NCBI RefSeq assembly: GCF_049472655.1
Contig: NZ_JAQNCS010000006.1
Span: forward strand, 1-64,000
Origin: Deferribacter abyssi
GTDB lineage: Bacteria > Chrysiogenota > Deferribacteres > Deferribacterales > Deferribacteraceae
Direction: 5' to 3'
DNA: 64,000 bases
Of the stretch, positions 23,822 through 31,652 are shown piece after piece. Position numbers and translations under genes: made by a program. Numbering within the stretch: the first letter of the stretch is position 1; each line of letters starts with the position of its first letter. Under the pieces are notes generated by a model that worked only from the letters and a program-made list of their open reading frames with translations, was not told where the DNA came from and did not search any database.

Positions 23822-23826
23822 AAAAT

Positions 23827-24085
23827 ATGAAGATTGAAAGGTTAGAAGATATTAAAGCGTGGGAAGAGGCAAGAGAACTTGCGAAAATAGTTTATGAGAA
23901 TTTTAAAGATATTAAAGACTATGGTTTTAAAGTCAAATACAGCGAGCTGCTGTTTCAATAATGTCTAATATTGCTGAGGGGTTTGATAGACATTAGAATA
24001 AAGATTTTATTCACTCATTGTAATAAAATAGCAAATTTAGATAATGGGTTTATTAAATACTTAAGAAACTCATCAAGATCATGCT
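23827..24085 (+). pseudogene. S23/four-helix-bundle gene, third copy, decayed
   Basis: The frame opens MKIERLEDIKAWEEARELAK and KIVYENFKDIKDYGF, typical of S23 proteins. It then shifts by one base before IQRAAVSIMSNIAEGFDRH, meets a stop, continues with NKDFIHSL and, after an internal loss, ends with NGFIKYLRNS. It is thus a frameshifted, nonsense-bearing and internally shortened relative. Its sequence is quite distinct from the copies at 7417 and 11441, so it is not a recent duplicate. It lies between inverted GTTCAATG-type arms. Confidence 0.8.
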
Positions 24086-24091
24086 AAAGTG

Positions 24092-24133
24092 AACCGCCCA
24101 AGGCCTCATAAAAAGCCTTGAGCGGTTTTAATT
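24092..24133. terminator. Rho-independent terminator
   Basis: The arms AACCGCCCAAGGC and GCCTTGAGCGGTT form a nearly perfect 13-bp stem with a 10-base loop, followed by TTTTAATT. It can serve transcripts entering from the left; an A-run on the left side is short, so bidirectional use is less certain. Confidence 0.75.
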
Positions 24134-24188
24134 ATTCAAACATTGAACCTTTAATCGAACGTTGAACATTAAACATTAAACATTAAAC
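24133..24188. repeat. Type-E repeat, right arm (CATTGAACCTTTAATCGAAC)
   Basis: Units such as CATTGAACCTTTAATC and GTTGAACATTAAACATTAAA are the reverse complement of GTTCAATG-type units. The tract ends five bases before the stop codon of the minus-strand glutamate synthase gene at 24194. Confidence 0.8.
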
Positions 24189-24193
24189 CCCGT

Positions 24194-26527
24194 TCAGGCT
24201 TCTAGGTATTTTTCTACATTATCAATCATTGTCCAGATGCCACATGGACAAATTCCTGCACAGATTCCACACCCTATACATTTGGTTGGGTCACTGTAGT
24301 ATTCAAAAGTACCATCTTTGTTTTGAATTCTAGCAATGGCTTGCTCTGGGCAAACATCTTTGCACATTTCACAATCTCTACAGAAACCACAGCTCATGCA
24401 TCTATCTTTTTCAAATTCTGGTTCTTTTTCCATTACTGCCATTGGATTAAAAAGAGAGTAATATTCTTTTTTAACTTTGTCTTGAGGTATCATTGGTGAT
24501 TTTTTGAAGTCATCAAGAGGTAAACCGTTAAACAATCTATCTATATTTAGTGCTACCTTTCTACCATCTCCTATGGCATGAGTGAAAAGACCAAGTTTTA
24601 TAGCATCGCCAGCTATAAAAACTTTTTCATTTACCTCTGATTGTAGATATTGGTTTAGTCTTACTTTTCCTTTTTCATCAAGATATTCTGAAGGGAGGAA
24701 TGAGAAATCTGGTCTATCTCCAATGGATACAATGACCATATCTGCCTCAATAAATCTTCCATCCTTTAGGTAAACCCCTTTTTCATCGATTTTTTCAGTA
24801 TATGCTGGCCATAAAATCTTAGCACCTAATTTTTTGGCATGCTCTATCTCTTTTTCAAAAGCAGCTGGTTTTTGGATATCTAACGCTACCACTTTTTCTG
24901 CACCAAGTTTATAAGCTGTGAGTACTACATCCATCCCTGCATTACCAGCACCTATAACAACTACCTTTTTACCAACTTTTGGTGTTTCTCCTCTATTTAC
25001 AGCTTTTAAGAAATCTAGACCTTTAACAAGACGTTCTTTGCCTTCCACAGGCAAAATAACTGGATTGTGTGCACCTACAGCGACTATTACAGCATCGTAT
25101 TCCTTTGTGAGTTTTTCAAAAAGCTTTTTGTCTACATCTATTTCAGTTTTTACATTGACACCGGTGCTCAAGATTCTTTTTAATTCGGTCTCTAGTATTT
25201 CTTGATTTAGTCTGTCTGAAGGAATAACCTGCTTAAGTTTTCCACCGATCACTTTATCTTTTTCATAGATATCCACTTTATAACCCATTTTTCTTAAATG
25301 CCATGCAGCGGTAAGACCACCTACACCAGAGCCGATTATAGCTACTCTTTTATCTTTTTCCTCTGCTGGTGTTAAATCAAAACCCACATCTTTACTGAGT
25401 AATCCGAGCTCTTTTATTCTAACAGGAACGTCAACATACTTTCTAGTACATTCATCCATACAAAGATTTGGACAAACTTGTCCACAAACAGAAGCTGGGA
25501 ATGGACTATAATCAAGAATTAGCTCAAGTGCTTCTTTGGTTTTTCCTTGTCTGAGAAGCGAAATTCTTTTTTGTGTAGGTATATATGTTGGACAATTGTA
25601 CTCACATGGAGCTGAATATTTTGCATTTCTCCATTCTGGGTATTTTAATCTTAAATCTCCTTTTTCTACAAAATCAGCCACGTAATAATCTTCGTCTATA
25701 AGGTCACCGAAAATCCCGCCTTCTACCCATTTATGTTCTCTAAAATCTTTTACAGGGATGAGAAGTTTTAATTGACGTTCTTCATATGATTTTGCGACAA
25801 TTTTTTGCCATTTTGAGAAGTCGGTCAGTTCACTGTAAAGTTCCATTCTGTCAATTTTTGACAGAAAATCTTTGAGACCTTTGCTCAAAAAATCTATATC
25901 TGCGTCGTTCAAATCCATTAGCCAAACATCATCACTTAAGTCTTTTACAGGACCTCTTACATAAACAGTGCCACCTACCATACCTACGCAACTTCTTTTT
26001 CCTAAAACGGATTCGTATTCTTCACAGTCGTAACCACATACGACAGCTATACCTCCACCCATGAATTCAAAGCTAAACGAACCTGTGTTTTTCAAAACCC
26101 AAAATTCTGGTGGGGGAAACTTAGGGTCGTGTTTCATCAAAGCACCAGAGCGTGTTCCCACGCGTCCAGCAACGTATATTTTACCTGTGGCTGCACAATG
26201 TGCTGTGGTATCACCACCATCACCTTTTAGGATGATTTCTGCACCTGCATTTAACCATCCCACATCAGCGGGAGCCGAACCTTCTATTATGATTTGAGTT
26301 CCTAGCATCCCCATTGAGCCCACACGTTGGCCTGGATTGGTAATTTTAAATTTTAAAGGGCGACCTTCATTGTCCCAGAGTGGTCCACCAATATCATGAT
26401 GACCGCAGCCAAGGACCTCAAACTCTGTATATCCTTCATCTAGTTTTTTGTATATTTCTTGAAGTAATTTTTGGGTAGATATTCTTTTGCCGTTAACTAT
26501 TCCATTTATTTTAGCCACTTTACTCAT
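24194..26527 (-). CDS. Glutamate synthase GXGXG domain fused to NAD(P)H/FAD subunit and ferredoxin
   Basis: This 777-residue protein combines two parts of glutamate synthase. Residues 1 to about 235 form the GXGXG beta-helix domain (GGPLWDNEGR, GDGGDTTAHCAATGKIYV, MGGGIAVVCGYD). The rest is a GltD-like NAD(P)H:acceptor subunit with CGQVCPNLCMDECTR, FAD-binding AIIGSGVGGLTAAWHL and NADPH-binding VVIGAGNAGMD. It ends with two ferredoxin clusters, CMSCGFCRDCEMCKDVCP and CIGCGICAGICPCGIW. The start at 26527 follows GGGGGGA at good spacing; an upstream ATG at 26551 is less likely. It is the last gene of the operon and supplies electrons to the synthase subunit encoded just before. Confidence 0.88.
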   Translation of the reverse strand: MSKVAKINGIVNGKRISTQKLLQEIYKKLDEGYTEFEVLGCGHHDIGGPLWDNEGRPLKFKITNPGQRVGSMGMLGTQIIIEGSAPADVGWLNAGAEIILKGDGGDTTAHCAATGKIYVAGRVGTRSGALMKHDPKFPPPEFWVLKNTGSFSFEFMGGGIAVVCGYDCEEYESVLGKRSCVGMVGGTVYVRGPVKDLSDDVWLMDLNDADIDFLSKGLKDFLSKIDRMELYSELTDFSKWQKIVAKSYEERQLKLLIPVKDFREHKWVEGGIFGDLIDEDYYVADFVEKGDLRLKYPEWRNAKYSAPCEYNCPTYIPTQKRISLLRQGKTKEALELILDYSPFPASVCGQVCPNLCMDECTRKYVDVPVRIKELGLLSKDVGFDLTPAEEKDKRVAIIGSGVGGLTAAWHLRKMGYKVDIYEKDKVIGGKLKQVIPSDRLNQEILETELKRILSTGVNVKTEIDVDKKLFEKLTKEYDAVIVAVGAHNPVILPVEGKERLVKGLDFLKAVNRGETPKVGKKVVVIGAGNAGMDVVLTAYKLGAEKVVALDIQKPAAFEKEIEHAKKLGAKILWPAYTEKIDEKGVYLKDGRFIEADMVIVSIGDRPDFSFLPSEYLDEKGKVRLNQYLQSEVNEKVFIAGDAIKLGLFTHAIGDGRKVALNIDRLFNGLPLDDFKKSPMIPQDKVKKEYYSLFNPMAVMEKEPEFEKDRCMSCGFCRDCEMCKDVCPEQAIARIQNKDGTFEYYSDPTKCIGCGICAGICPCGIWTMIDNVEKYLEA

Positions 26528-26540
26528 AATTCCCCCCTTT

Positions 26541-28181
26541 TTAACATGCATACTGAATCTTTAGTCTGTCTGCTACAGCTTTATCTGTGGCAATGAGGGC
26601 ATCTGAGCGACCAACAGGTAAAGAGCTGTTTCCGATAGGAGCCATAAGTTTTTTCAATTCGTGATCAACTGAGAGAAAATAGTTTACTATATTTTCTGCC
26701 ACTTTATCTATATCAAGACGTTTTACAAGTATTGGGTTTTGCGTACATATACCTACTGGGCATAAACCTGTATTGCAGGCATTACATTTTCCATTATCAT
26801 TTCCTACGCATCCAGCAAGCTGGAGCATGAGCTTTCCTGTAAAAATACCGTTTGCTCCAAGACATATCATTTTAAAAGCATCAGCAGCAAGATTCCAACC
26901 TTTACCCATACCACCAGCTGCCCAGAGAGGGATTTGTCCTTGTTTTCCTTGGTGTACCGCAGCAAGATAGCAGTCTCTTAACTTTGAGACAATAGGGTGT
27001 CCTGTGTGGTCTAGTGAAATTTCATGGGCAGCGCCTGTACCACCATCAATGCCATCTAGGAAGAATCCGCCTACAATATTGTATGGATCTCTCAATAAGT
27101 TGTTATAAACAGATACACTGGTGGCGCTCGCAGCAACTTTTATTGCAACAGGGACTTTAAATTTAAAGGCAGCATTAAAAGATAAGAACATTTTTTGCAC
27201 ACTTTCTTCTATAGAATATAGCCCCTGATGGTTTGGAGGGCTTAACAGATCTGCTTTTGGTACTCCTCTAATTTCTTGAATGTGTTTAGCCACCTTTTTA
27301 GCTTGAAGTAAACCACCGTCCCCAGGTTTTGCACCTTGACCTATTTTTATGAGTATCCCGGCTGGATCTTCTACCATTTCTGGCATAGCATTGATTATTC
27401 TATTCCATCCAAAGTGACCTGATGCTATTTGTAAAATCATATATTTTAAATAACGGGACTTCAAAAGTCTTACAGGTACTCCGCCTTCACCAGTACACAT
27501 ACGAATAGGGATACCTGCTTCTTCATTTAAATATGCGGTGGCAATGGCAAGAGCTTCCCACATTCTCCAGGAGAGAGCCCCGATGGACATATCCCCGATT
27601 ATAATGGGATATATCCATCTTACGGGTGGGGTGTATTCTCTCTCCACGAGCTTACCATTTTTTATTTCGAATGGTATCTCCTGAGGAGGTAACACTCTAC
27701 CAAAAGGTGCAAGCAGGTCAAAAGTATGTCTTTGAGCATCGAGGGAAGGGTCTGTCATTTGAGATATACGTCCGATTTTAATTCTATCAAGTGTTCTGGC
27801 AGATGTTACAAGGTTGTTTCTTCCGCCTCTTTTAAATGGATCACCTGTAACGGATCTATATTTTGCTTGAAATCTATGATCTGGATTTCTGACTGGTCTG
27901 ATCGCATCATTGGGGCATACTTTTTCACATATACCACAACCACGGCAAAAATTATATTCGTTTACAACCTGTTTTATTACAGGAATAGTTTGAAAAATTA
28001 CTTTTGGATTTGGAGTAATATCATCACTTACTACCTTTCGTCTACGTTCAACTCCAGCTTCTATGGCTCTAAAAGGGCATGATGCAACACATTTACCACA
28101 AAGAGTGCATCTGTCGTGCTTATATTCTATTTGCCAGAAAAGATCATCTTTTGCTAGTTCATTTACTTTCATTGTTGCCAT
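26541..28181 (-). CDS. Glutamate synthase FMN/iron-sulfur synthase subunit with N-terminal ferredoxin
   Basis: The 546-residue protein makes glutamate from 2-oxoglutarate and ammonia at an FMN site. It starts with a two-cluster ferredoxin region (CTLCGKCVASCP near 25 and CRGCGICEKVCP near 79). The GltS-type TIM barrel follows, with GEGGVPVRLLKSRYLKYMIL, IKIGQGAKPGDGGLL, and FLDGIDGGTGAAHEISLDHT. The 3Fe-4S cysteines are in KCNACNTGLCPVGICTQNP. This is the archaeal/Thermotoga-type split enzyme rather than the large GltB. The ATG at 28181 has GGAGG seven bases upstream. It overlaps the amidotransferase gene by 13 bp and is 13 bp from the next gene. Confidence 0.9.
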   Translation of the reverse strand: MATMKVNELAKDDLFWQIEYKHDRCTLCGKCVASCPFRAIEAGVERRRKVVSDDITPNPKVIFQTIPVIKQVVNEYNFCRGCGICEKVCPNDAIRPVRNPDHRFQAKYRSVTGDPFKRGGRNNLVTSARTLDRIKIGRISQMTDPSLDAQRHTFDLLAPFGRVLPPQEIPFEIKNGKLVEREYTPPVRWIYPIIIGDMSIGALSWRMWEALAIATAYLNEEAGIPIRMCTGEGGVPVRLLKSRYLKYMILQIASGHFGWNRIINAMPEMVEDPAGILIKIGQGAKPGDGGLLQAKKVAKHIQEIRGVPKADLLSPPNHQGLYSIEESVQKMFLSFNAAFKFKVPVAIKVAASATSVSVYNNLLRDPYNIVGGFFLDGIDGGTGAAHEISLDHTGHPIVSKLRDCYLAAVHQGKQGQIPLWAAGGMGKGWNLAADAFKMICLGANGIFTGKLMLQLAGCVGNDNGKCNACNTGLCPVGICTQNPILVKRLDIDKVAENIVNYFLSVDHELKKLMAPIGNSSLPVGRSDALIATDKAVADRLKIQYAC

Positions 28182-29275
28182 CTTTCAACCTCCAGATTGT
28201 TGTTAATCACCACCATTTCTCTTTCATGTGGATAGATATCTTTTTCCCAATCCCTATCTGGTAAAAGCTCATTTATTCCAGTTACTTCGGAGGTTATTAT
28301 TGCTGTGTCGTCTGTGTGTCCTACAACTACAGGTCGTAATTTTTTTGAGTCACAACAAGTAAAAAGTGTACCATCTGGCAATACTCCAATGATTGTATTT
28401 GGACCGTTTATTTCAAGATGAGCTAATGAAGCTCTTATTTTCTTCAAAACTTCTCTATCTTCGCGCTTTTCAATATCTTCAAATGGTAGGGGTGTAATAA
28501 CATGTTTGTAATAAATTAAAGGCCATTTTAAAATCTTGTGAATATAATGTAATGTGTATAGAAAACATTGTGAATCTGATTCAAAGCCGATATATCCTTT
28601 GTAGAGTTTTTCTTGGAAGTTTTTATTTTTTTCATAAAATGTGTTCTCTCCGTTTGCTAATGCTGTATATCCTTGTAGAAAGAAAGGATGTGCGGCGTAC
28701 CTTACTATGTCATAGTTTGTGTTTTGCCTACATTGAGCAGTAATAATTTTTGCTTTTAATTCATCATTTTCTTCCCAAAGACCAAAATATTCACCAATAT
28801 CTGTAGGGTCACCTATTTCTTTAAGTGTTATTACATCTGGCCAGAAAGAATAGACATATCCTTCACTATTTTCTTCCAATGCTTGCCTGATTTTAAGGCG
28901 CATATCTACAAGTAGTTCTTCTTTTTCGTCTTTGGGTGCATATTTATAACTTTTTGGGTATTGGACTACTTCAAAAATATAGTTTGGCATAGGTTCAATT
29001 TTAAGACCAGGTTGTGGGGTTACTTCGGGTGTCCATTGCATCATTCTTACGAATCCGGCTTCATGAAGTATATCATCAGCTATTTTCATACCTCTATCTG
29101 TACAGGCAAGAGAAAGAATGGGTAAGTCTTTATAATTCTCAAATACTCCCCCGAGATCTTGCATAACCATGGCAAAGCCTGAATTATCATGCCCTTTTTG
29201 TTGAGATCGCATTAAATACAATGCCTTAGAAGGGTGTAGATAGTTTTTTGATTTGATGGCTCCAATTCTGCACAT
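28169..29275 (-). CDS. Glutamate synthase glutamine amidotransferase subunit
   Basis: This 368-residue class II glutaminase releases ammonia from glutamine for the synthase subunit. The start chosen at 29275 gives MCRIGAIKSKNYLHPSKAL, putting the catalytic cysteine directly after the removable methionine, as in the family, and AGGAGG stands 8 bp upstream. A GTG at 29284 overlaps that ribosome site and is rejected. GHDNSGFAMVMQDLGG, ANGENTFYEKNKNF and the LEINGPNTIIGVLPDG segment match the family. It is the first gene of a three-gene operon. Confidence 0.88.
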   Translation of the reverse strand: MCRIGAIKSKNYLHPSKALYLMRSQQKGHDNSGFAMVMQDLGGVFENYKDLPILSLACTDRGMKIADDILHEAGFVRMMQWTPEVTPQPGLKIEPMPNYIFEVVQYPKSYKYAPKDEKEELLVDMRLKIRQALEENSEGYVYSFWPDVITLKEIGDPTDIGEYFGLWEENDELKAKIITAQCRQNTNYDIVRYAAHPFFLQGYTALANGENTFYEKNKNFQEKLYKGYIGFESDSQCFLYTLHYIHKILKWPLIYYKHVITPLPFEDIEKREDREVLKKIRASLAHLEINGPNTIIGVLPDGTLFTCCDSKKLRPVVVGHTDDTAIITSEVTGINELLPDRDWEKDIYPHEREMVVINNNLEVERWQQ

Positions 29276-29296
29276 TGTATACACCTCCTGATAAAC

Positions 29297-29325
29297 CTTA
29301 TAATATTAGATAAAACTCATGTCAA
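29297..29325 (-). promoter_or_regulatory. Promoter of the glutamate synthase operon
   Basis: On the minus strand TTGACA (29320-29325) and TATAAG (29297-29302) are exactly 17 bp apart, about 22 bp before the ATG at 29275. Strong match; no obvious operator dyad was seen. Confidence 0.8.
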
Positions 29326-29453
29326 GCCTAATTTTTTAATGAAATATTTTTTTGTTGCCTAATTTAGATGGATTAGTATGCTGTAAATGCTGATTATTGA
29401 GGTTCTATGTTCGATGTTAAAATAGGTTAAATTAAGGTACAACTAACAGTGTT

Positions 29454-29498
29454 TTTCCGCAAACAATTTTAAATAAGGTCTTACAAAAAATGGGGTGA
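29454..29498. repeat. Intergenic element shared with 58401-58455
   Basis: TGTTTTTCCGCAAACAAT, AAATAAGGT and CTTACAAAAAATGGGGTG occur in the same order and spacing as at 58401-58455, where 6 extra bases are present. The rest of the 29285-29583 gap holds the glutamate synthase promoter on the left and a weak TTGATT/TAGTAT promoter (29520-29548) for tatA on the right. Confidence 0.5.
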
Positions 29499-29583
29499 TA
29501 CCAGATCTCAATTATATTCTTGATTTTTTTATTTGAAAAATATAGTATTTTTAAAAAGATAAAAATTTTTTATAGGGTGGTAA

Positions 29584-29901
29584 ATGTTTGGTTTTGGGAT
29601 GTCTGAGCTGATTTTGATTATGGTGATAGCTTTAATAGTTATTGGGCCAAAGAAATTGCCTGAGGTAGCAAAAGCCCTTGGAAAAGGTTATGCTGAATTT
29701 AAAAAAGCATTAAACGAGTTTAAAGAAGCTGTTAATATTGACTTAGAAGAAACAGGTACACAATCAAATAAAAAGGAATCTCTGACAGAAATTTATAAAT
29801 CAAAATGGGAAGAAGTAATTTTAGATGATGGGAAAGTTTATTCTTCTGATAATACATCTATAGACGAAGAAAAAAATAATGATGAAACAAAAAATTCATA
29901 A
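29584..29901 (+). CDS. tatA: Twin-arginine translocase TatA/TatB subunit
   Basis: The 105-residue protein has the TatA/B layout: one membrane segment (about residues 5-22, SELILIMVIALIVIGPKKLP), a glycine-proline hinge and an amphipathic helix (EVAKALGKGYAEFKKALNEF), then an acidic tail. It helps to export folded proteins with the TatC encoded 9 bp downstream. The 105-residue length and extended tail leave open whether it works as TatA or TatB; a single such gene may do both. The ribosome site GGGTGG is adequate. Confidence 0.9.
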   Translation: MFGFGMSELILIMVIALIVIGPKKLPEVAKALGKGYAEFKKALNEFKEAVNIDLEETGTQSNKKESLTEIYKSKWEEVILDDGKVYSSDNTSIDEEKNNDETKNS

Positions 29902-29916
29902 TAAATTAGGTTGATT

Positions 29917-30669
29917 ATGGCAAATGTGGATGAAAAATTACCTTTAACAGCCCATCTTGAAGAGCTTAGAAGCAGGCTTATCAAAAGTATCATTGTTATA
30001 GTATTAGTTTTTATCGTGTGTTATTCCCAGAGTAAATATATCTTTGATTTTGTAACAGCACCTTTGATAAAAGTGTTACCAGAAAAATCTTCTCTTGCAA
30101 TGATTAAGCTTACGGAGGGTTTTTTCACAGAGCTTAAACTTTCTTTGATGGCAGCGTTGTTTTTCAGTATGCCTTTTATTTTATATCAATTATGGAAATT
30201 TGTAGCTCCTGGTCTTTATGCTCATGAGAGAAGATATGTGGTTTCTTTTGTTATTGTGTCATCTATTTTGTTTTTTACAGGTGCTGTTTTTGCATACTAT
30301 GTAGTATTCCCTTTTGGTTTTCAGTTTTTTTTAAGTTATGCGAAAGGGTATGTAATAGCTAATCTTTCTATACAGTGGTATCTATCTTTTGTTGTGAGAT
30401 TGATTATGGGGTTTGGGATAATTTTTGAACTACCTGTTTTCACTTTATTTCTTGCAAAAATGGGGATTGTTACAGCCTCAATGATGAAAAAGTATAGAAG
30501 ATATGCTATTGTGGTAATTTTTATAGCAGCTGCAATACTTACTCCTCCTGATGTTTTTACTCAGCTGATGATGGCTGGTCCACTTATTCTTCTTTATGAG
30601 ATAAGTATATTTGTTGCTAAGATTTTTGGTAGAAAAGAAGAAATAAAGAAAGAAGACATTTATGAATAA
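29917..30669 (+). CDS. tatC: Twin-arginine translocase TatC
   Basis: TatC (250 residues) is the receptor for twin-arginine signal peptides in the inner membrane. The N-terminal LTAHLEELRSRLIKSII is the family signature, and six hydrophobic segments follow. SMPFILYQLWKFVAPGLYAHERR and the FELPVF segment are conserved. The start at ATG 29917 (after AGG) is preferred over an in-frame TTG two codons earlier. It overlaps moaA by 8 bp, so tatA-tatC-moaA-larA probably form one operon; Tat export of molybdenum enzymes would explain the link to moaA. Confidence 0.93.
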   Translation: MANVDEKLPLTAHLEELRSRLIKSIIVIVLVFIVCYSQSKYIFDFVTAPLIKVLPEKSSLAMIKLTEGFFTELKLSLMAALFFSMPFILYQLWKFVAPGLYAHERRYVVSFVIVSSILFFTGAVFAYYVVFPFGFQFFLSYAKGYVIANLSIQWYLSFVVRLIMGFGIIFELPVFTLFLAKMGIVTASMMKKYRRYAIVVIFIAAAILTPPDVFTQLMMAGPLILLYEISIFVAKIFGRKEEIKKEDIYE

Positions 30670-31651
30670 TATATTGTTGGATAAATACGGTAGACGATAT
30701 CAGTATTTGAGAATTTCTGTAACTGATAGATGTAATTTTAGGTGCAAATATTGTATGCCACAGCATAGTTTTAAAATGCTGACCCACAATGATATTTTAA
30801 GTTATGAGGATATTCTATTCGTGGTAAAAACTCTTGCTGATGTAGGGATTAAAAAAGTACGAGTTACAGGTGGTGAACCTCTGGTTAGAAAAAATATAAC
30901 TTATCTTTTTAAAGAATTAGGGAAAATAGAAGGTATCCAAGATATTACGCTAACAACAAATGGTTCACTTTTAAAGAAGTTTGCCAAAGGAATTTATGAT
31001 GCTGGTGTAAGACGTATAAATATTAGTTTAGATTCTTTGAAAAAGGATAGGTACGAGTTTATTACCGGTGGTTTTGATTTGGAAGATATAATTGAATCGA
31101 TAAAATATGCAAAAGAGATAGGGTTTGATCCAATAAAGATTAATGTGGTTGCAATAAAAGGGTTTAATGATGATGAAATTATAGATTTTTGTGAATTTTC
31201 TGCAGAAAATAGTCTGAATGTGAGATTTATCGAATTTATGCCTTTAGAAAGCTCTATGGAATGGAAAAAAGAAAATATAATTACTGGAAAAGAAATTTTA
31301 GAAATAATTTCTAAAAAATACGAGTTAAAACATCTTGAAAAAGAGAACCTTTCTGGTCCATCGGATAATTATCTTTTATCCAATGGTGCGAAAATTGGTA
31401 TTATTACACCGATTTCTAACCATTTTTGTGCTACATGTGATAAGCTTAGATTAACGGCAGATGGTAAATTGAGACCATGTTTACTTAGTGATTATGAAAT
31501 TAATTTAAAACCTGCCATAATTAATTCTGATGCAAAATTGCTTTTAAAACTTATTCAGGATTCTTTACATTTAAAGGCTGAAAAACATCCAGTGGATTGT
31601 GACCTTGCAAACAAAAGGTTTGGCAGGCATATGTCTGAAATTGGAGGATAA
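30662..31651 (+). CDS. moaA: GTP 3',8-cyclase MoaA
   Basis: MoaA is the radical-SAM enzyme that starts molybdenum cofactor synthesis from GTP. The 329-residue protein has the SAM-cluster cysteines C24, C28 and C31 (DRCNFRCKYCMP), the GGEPL motif (VRVTGGEPLVRK), the C-terminal cluster in FCATCDKLRLTADGKLRPCL, and the ending GG, as required for activity. Length is normal. It overlaps tatC and lies just before larA. Confidence 0.94.
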   Translation: MNNILLDKYGRRYQYLRISVTDRCNFRCKYCMPQHSFKMLTHNDILSYEDILFVVKTLADVGIKKVRVTGGEPLVRKNITYLFKELGKIEGIQDITLTTNGSLLKKFAKGIYDAGVRRINISLDSLKKDRYEFITGGFDLEDIIESIKYAKEIGFDPIKINVVAIKGFNDDEIIDFCEFSAENSLNVRFIEFMPLESSMEWKKENIITGKEILEIISKKYELKHLEKENLSGPSDNYLLSNGAKIGIITPISNHFCATCDKLRLTADGKLRPCLLSDYEINLKPAIINSDAKLLLKLIQDSLHLKAEKHPVDCDLANKRFGRHMSEIGG

Positions 31652-31652
31652 T

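Noticed and set aside
25000..28300. Several plus-strand frames inside the glutamate synthase genes
   Set aside because: They are antisense shadows of well-supported minus-strand genes and lack family motifs.
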